Positions 61,081 through 64,000 of a DNA stretch of 64,000 nt are shown piece by piece (the stretch's first letter is position 1; each line of letters starts with the position of its first letter). The position numbers and the translations under genes were made by a program. Source of the stretch: Urechis unicinctus (lineage: Eukaryota > Annelida > Polychaeta > Xenopneusta > Urechidae); assembly GCA_034190875.2 (NCBI GenBank), contig CM067357.1, positions 24,597,878-24,661,877 of the forward strand. The letters run 5' to 3'. The notes under the pieces are model-generated. The model ran no database searches. It saw only the letters and a list, made by a program, of their open reading frames with translations, and was not told the origin of the DNA.

Positions 61081-61159
61081 ATGTTAACCGGCCTCAAGAA
61101 ACTTTACCCCTTCAAACAAAAAAGATGCCATGTTAGGCGAACCCTAGTTTGGTTACATA

Positions 61160-61390
61160 CTTGGATGGTGATAAGAACCCCAAGTCAGTGTCACGATTAG
61201 TTGTTGATAAGAACCCTAGGTCAGTGACATACTGGGATGGTGATAAGAACCCCAGGTCAGTGTCACGATGAGTTGGTGATAAGTACCCCAGGTCAGTGAC
61301 ATACTGGGCTGGTGATAAGAACCCCAGGTCAGTGTCACGATGGACTGGTAATAAAGAGAAACCCAGGTCAGTGTCATGCTGGGCTGGTGA
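61160..61390. repeat. 36-bp minisatellite with alternating units
   Basis: Six units start at about 61169, 61205, 61241, 61277, 61313 and 61349. All carry tgataagaaccccaggtcag. The second half alternates between tgtcacgatgagttgg and tgacatactgggatgg, giving a 72-bp higher-order period. The last unit is slightly longer. The minus-strand frame (MSLTWG-type repeat) is a by-product. Confidence 0.93.
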
Positions 61391-61739
61391 TGAAGAGTTG
61401 ATATGAATTGCAGATAAATACAGAGCAGATTAGTGTACATCAATTTGACACTGTACACAGGTGCATACATCATAACTGCAGGACCATCAATTAGGACCAG
61501 GTGGAGCTTAACAGTCTTCCTGGGTAAACAGAACCTCTGATAAAAATTCTTCTACTTAAACCGACTGATGACCCAAACTCACACACAACCAATACAGATA
61601 ATACTCATTGTTTCGGTCATTTTTGTCATTCTGATGGTTTTATGACAATTAGACATAACATGTCTTTTTAAGCCCCAGTGATTGATATATCTCAACAGGA
61701 TATAATAAAAAGAGAAGCCAAAAACATTTGTAAACAGTA
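61391..61739. other. Unique spacer between two satellite arrays
   Basis: About 350 bases with no repeat unit and no convincing ORF, separating the 36-bp array from the 17-bp array. Confidence 0.6.
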
Positions 61740-64000
61740 GTGAAACCAAAACATTAATGAAGCCACAACATTGATGAAGCCACAGCATTGACGAAGCCAC
61801 AACACTGGTGAAGCCACAAAATTGGTGAAGTCACAATATTAGTGAAGTCACAACACTGTTGCAGCCACAACATTGGTAAAGCCAAAATATTGATGAAGCC
61901 ACAACAGTGGTGAAGCCACAATATTGGTGAAGCCACAACATTGGTGAAGCCACAGTTTTGATGAAGCCACAGTATTGGTGAAGCCACAATAATGGTAAAG
62001 CCACAACACTTGTGAAGCCACAACATTGGTGATGCCACAGTGTTTGTGAAGCCACAATATTGGTGAAGTCACAATATTGATGAAGCCACAATATCATTGA
62101 ATCCACAACACTGGTGAAGCTGCAACGTTGGTGAAGCCACAACAATGTGGAAGCCCATTACACTGATGAAGCCACAACACAGGTGAAGCCACAACATTGG
62201 TGAAGCCACAGTATTGGTGAAGCCACATATTGATGAAGCCACAATATTGGTGAAGCCACAATATTGGTGAAGCCACAACATTGGCGAAGCCACAGTATTG
62301 GTGAAGCCGGAATATTGGTGAAGTCATAATATTGATAAAGCCACAATATAATTCAATCCACAACTTTGGTGAAGCGGCAACAATGTTGAAGCCACAACAC
62401 TGGTGAAGCCACAACATTGGTGAAGCCAAATTATTGCTGAAGCCATTACACTGATGAAGCCACAACACTGGTGAAGCCACAACATTGGTGAAGCCACAGT
62501 ATTGGAGAAGCCACAGTATTGGTGAAGTCATAATATTGATAAAGCCACAATATAATTCAATCCACAACTTTGGTGAAGCGGCAACAATGTTGAAGCCACA
62601 ACACTGGTGAAGCCACAACATTGGTGAAGCCAAATTATTGCTGAAGCCATTACACTGATGAAGCCATAACACTGGTGAAGCCACAACAATGATGAAGCCA
62701 AAATATTGATGAAGAAGCCACAGTATTGGTGAAGCCACAGTATTGGTGAAGCCACAACATTGGTGAAGCCACAGTATTGGTGAAGCCAGAATATTGGTGA
62801 AGTCATAATATTGATGAAGCCACAATATATTGGTGAATCCACAAATTTGGTGAAGCGGCAACAATGTTGAAGGCACAACACTGGTGAAGCCACAACATTG
62901 TGAAGCCAAATTATTGCTGAAGCCATTACATTGATGAAGCCACAACATTGGTGAAGCCACAGTATTGATGAAGCCACTTCATATTGATGAAGCACAATAT
63001 TGGTGAAGCCACAGTATTGGTGAAGCCAAAATTGGTGAAGCCACAGTATTGGTGAAGCCACAATATTGGTGAAGCCACAATATTGATGAAGCCCAACAAT
63101 TGGTGAATCCACAACATTGGTTGTGAGCCCAAAATATTGGTGAAGCCACAGTATTGGTGAAGCTACAACATAGGTGAAAACACAACACTGGTGAAGATAC
63201 CACAGTATTGGTGAAGCCCAAAAATTGGTAAAGCCAAAACATTGATGAAGCCACAACATTAGTGTAGCCACAGTATTGGTGAAGCTACAGTATTGGTGAA
63301 ACCGCAACATTGGTGAAGCAACAGTCTTGTTGAAGCCACAATATTGGTGAAGTCATAATATTGATGAAGCCACAATTAAATTCAATCCAAAGCACAGGTG
63401 AAGCCGCAACAATGTTGAAGCCACAACACTGGTGAACCACAACAATGTTGAATCCAAAATATTGATGAAGCAACAGTATTAATGAAGCCATAGTATTGGT
63501 GAAGCCACAACACTGGTGAAACCACCACAATGTAGAAGCCAAAATATTGTGAGCCACAATATTGATGAAGCCACAGTATTGGTGAAGCTACAACATTGGT
63601 GAAACCACCACAATGTAGAAGCCAAAATATTGATGAAGCCACAGTATTAGTGAAGCTACAACATTGGTGAAAGCACAACACTGGTGAAGCCACAAAATTG
63701 GTGAAGCCACAATCTTGGTGATGCCAAAATATTGGTAAAGCCGGAACACTGGTGAAGCCACAACACTGGTGAAGCCACAACAATGATGAAGCCAAAATAT
63801 TGATGAAGCCACAGTATTGGTGAAGCTACGACATTGGTGAAAACACAACACTGGTGAAGCCACTTCATTGTTGATACCACAGTATTGGCGAAGCCAAAAA
63901 AATGGTAAAGCCACAACACTGTTGAAGCCGCAACATTGGTGAAGCCAAAATATTGATGAAGCCACAACACTGGGGAAGTCACAACATTTGGTGAAGCCAA
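61740..64000. repeat. 17-bp minisatellite array, continues past window
   Basis: More than 2.2 kb of imperfect gaagccacaacattggt units (about 130), with variants such as cagtatt and caatatt in the variable core. Because 17 is not a multiple of 3, 51 bases give a 17-residue protein period, seen on the minus strand as CGFTNVVASPILWLHQY. All three minus frames are stop-poor and give ORFs up to 288 codons. These are artefacts, with frame slips wherever a unit has an indel. A 204-bp higher-order repeat (12 units) is visible from the caactttggtgaagcggcaa block at 62361 and 62565. The array is cut by the window end. Confidence 0.97.

Noticed and set aside
61216-61473. 85-codon minus-strand ORF with MSLTWG repeats
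   Set aside because: It is a translation of the 36-bp minisatellite.
62094-63310. Long minus-strand ORFs (up to 288 codons) that look like a repeat protein
   Set aside because: They are produced by a stop-free 17-bp tandem unit. Equivalent peptides appear in several frames and the frame slips at every indel in the array.

Overview
The window looks like an intergenic to gene-poor stretch of an invertebrate animal nuclear genome, AT-rich throughout. A mollusc or another marine or freshwater invertebrate is my best guess, at low confidence. The evidence is spliced coding exons with GT/AG borders, decayed LINE retrotransposons, a eukaryotic-type tyrosine-recombinase gene carrying zinc-finger and Myb-like parts, long (AT)n, (GAT)n and (ATC)n microsatellites, and large minisatellite arrays. 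Nothing suggests bacterial operons.

Layout. 1-16.1 kb: no gene I can support, apart from a possible old interspersed repeat near 2.7-3.1 kb. 16.1-31.7 kb: two direct copies of one 7.5-7.7 kb segment (16103-23638 and 24045-31740) separated by a 406-bp spacer. Each copy carries a decayed LINE on the minus strand (endonuclease-RT linker plus reverse transcriptase), a nested array of about 290-bp repeats, and one plus-strand exon-like ORF. That ORF is intact with a good splice donor in copy 1 and broken in copy 2. 31.7-49.8 kb: no gene, but four (AT)n blocks, one (GAT)n block and one (ATC)n block. 49.8-50.45 kb: 3' end of a second, different LINE on the plus strand. 53.6-54.0 kb: a core-binding-domain-like fragment of a tyrosine recombinase (minus). 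54.3-54.9 kb: a stack of (AT)n, two minisatellites and poly(C).

55.4-57.75 kb (minus) holds the best gene of the window. It is a three-exon (5'-incomplete) model coding for a C2HC zinc finger, a tyrosine-recombinase catalytic domain with nearly all active-site residues, and a C-terminal Myb/SANT-like tail. Its stop codon lies inside the first unit of a 31-bp minisatellite. 58.8-61.1 kb has perfect inverted repeats and two possible 3'-terminal exons on the minus strand (59511-59815 and 60428-60769). 61.16-64 kb is satellite-like: six 36-bp units in an alternating A/B order, then more than 2.2 kb of a 17-bp minisatellite running off the window end. The long minus-strand ORFs there are by-products of a stop-free 17-bp unit, not genes.

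Most other open frames are 60-100 codons long and are expected by chance in AT-rich DNA. The recognisable content is mobile-element debris, one structured recombinase-derived gene and repeat arrays. I see no operon-like or pathway-level grouping.
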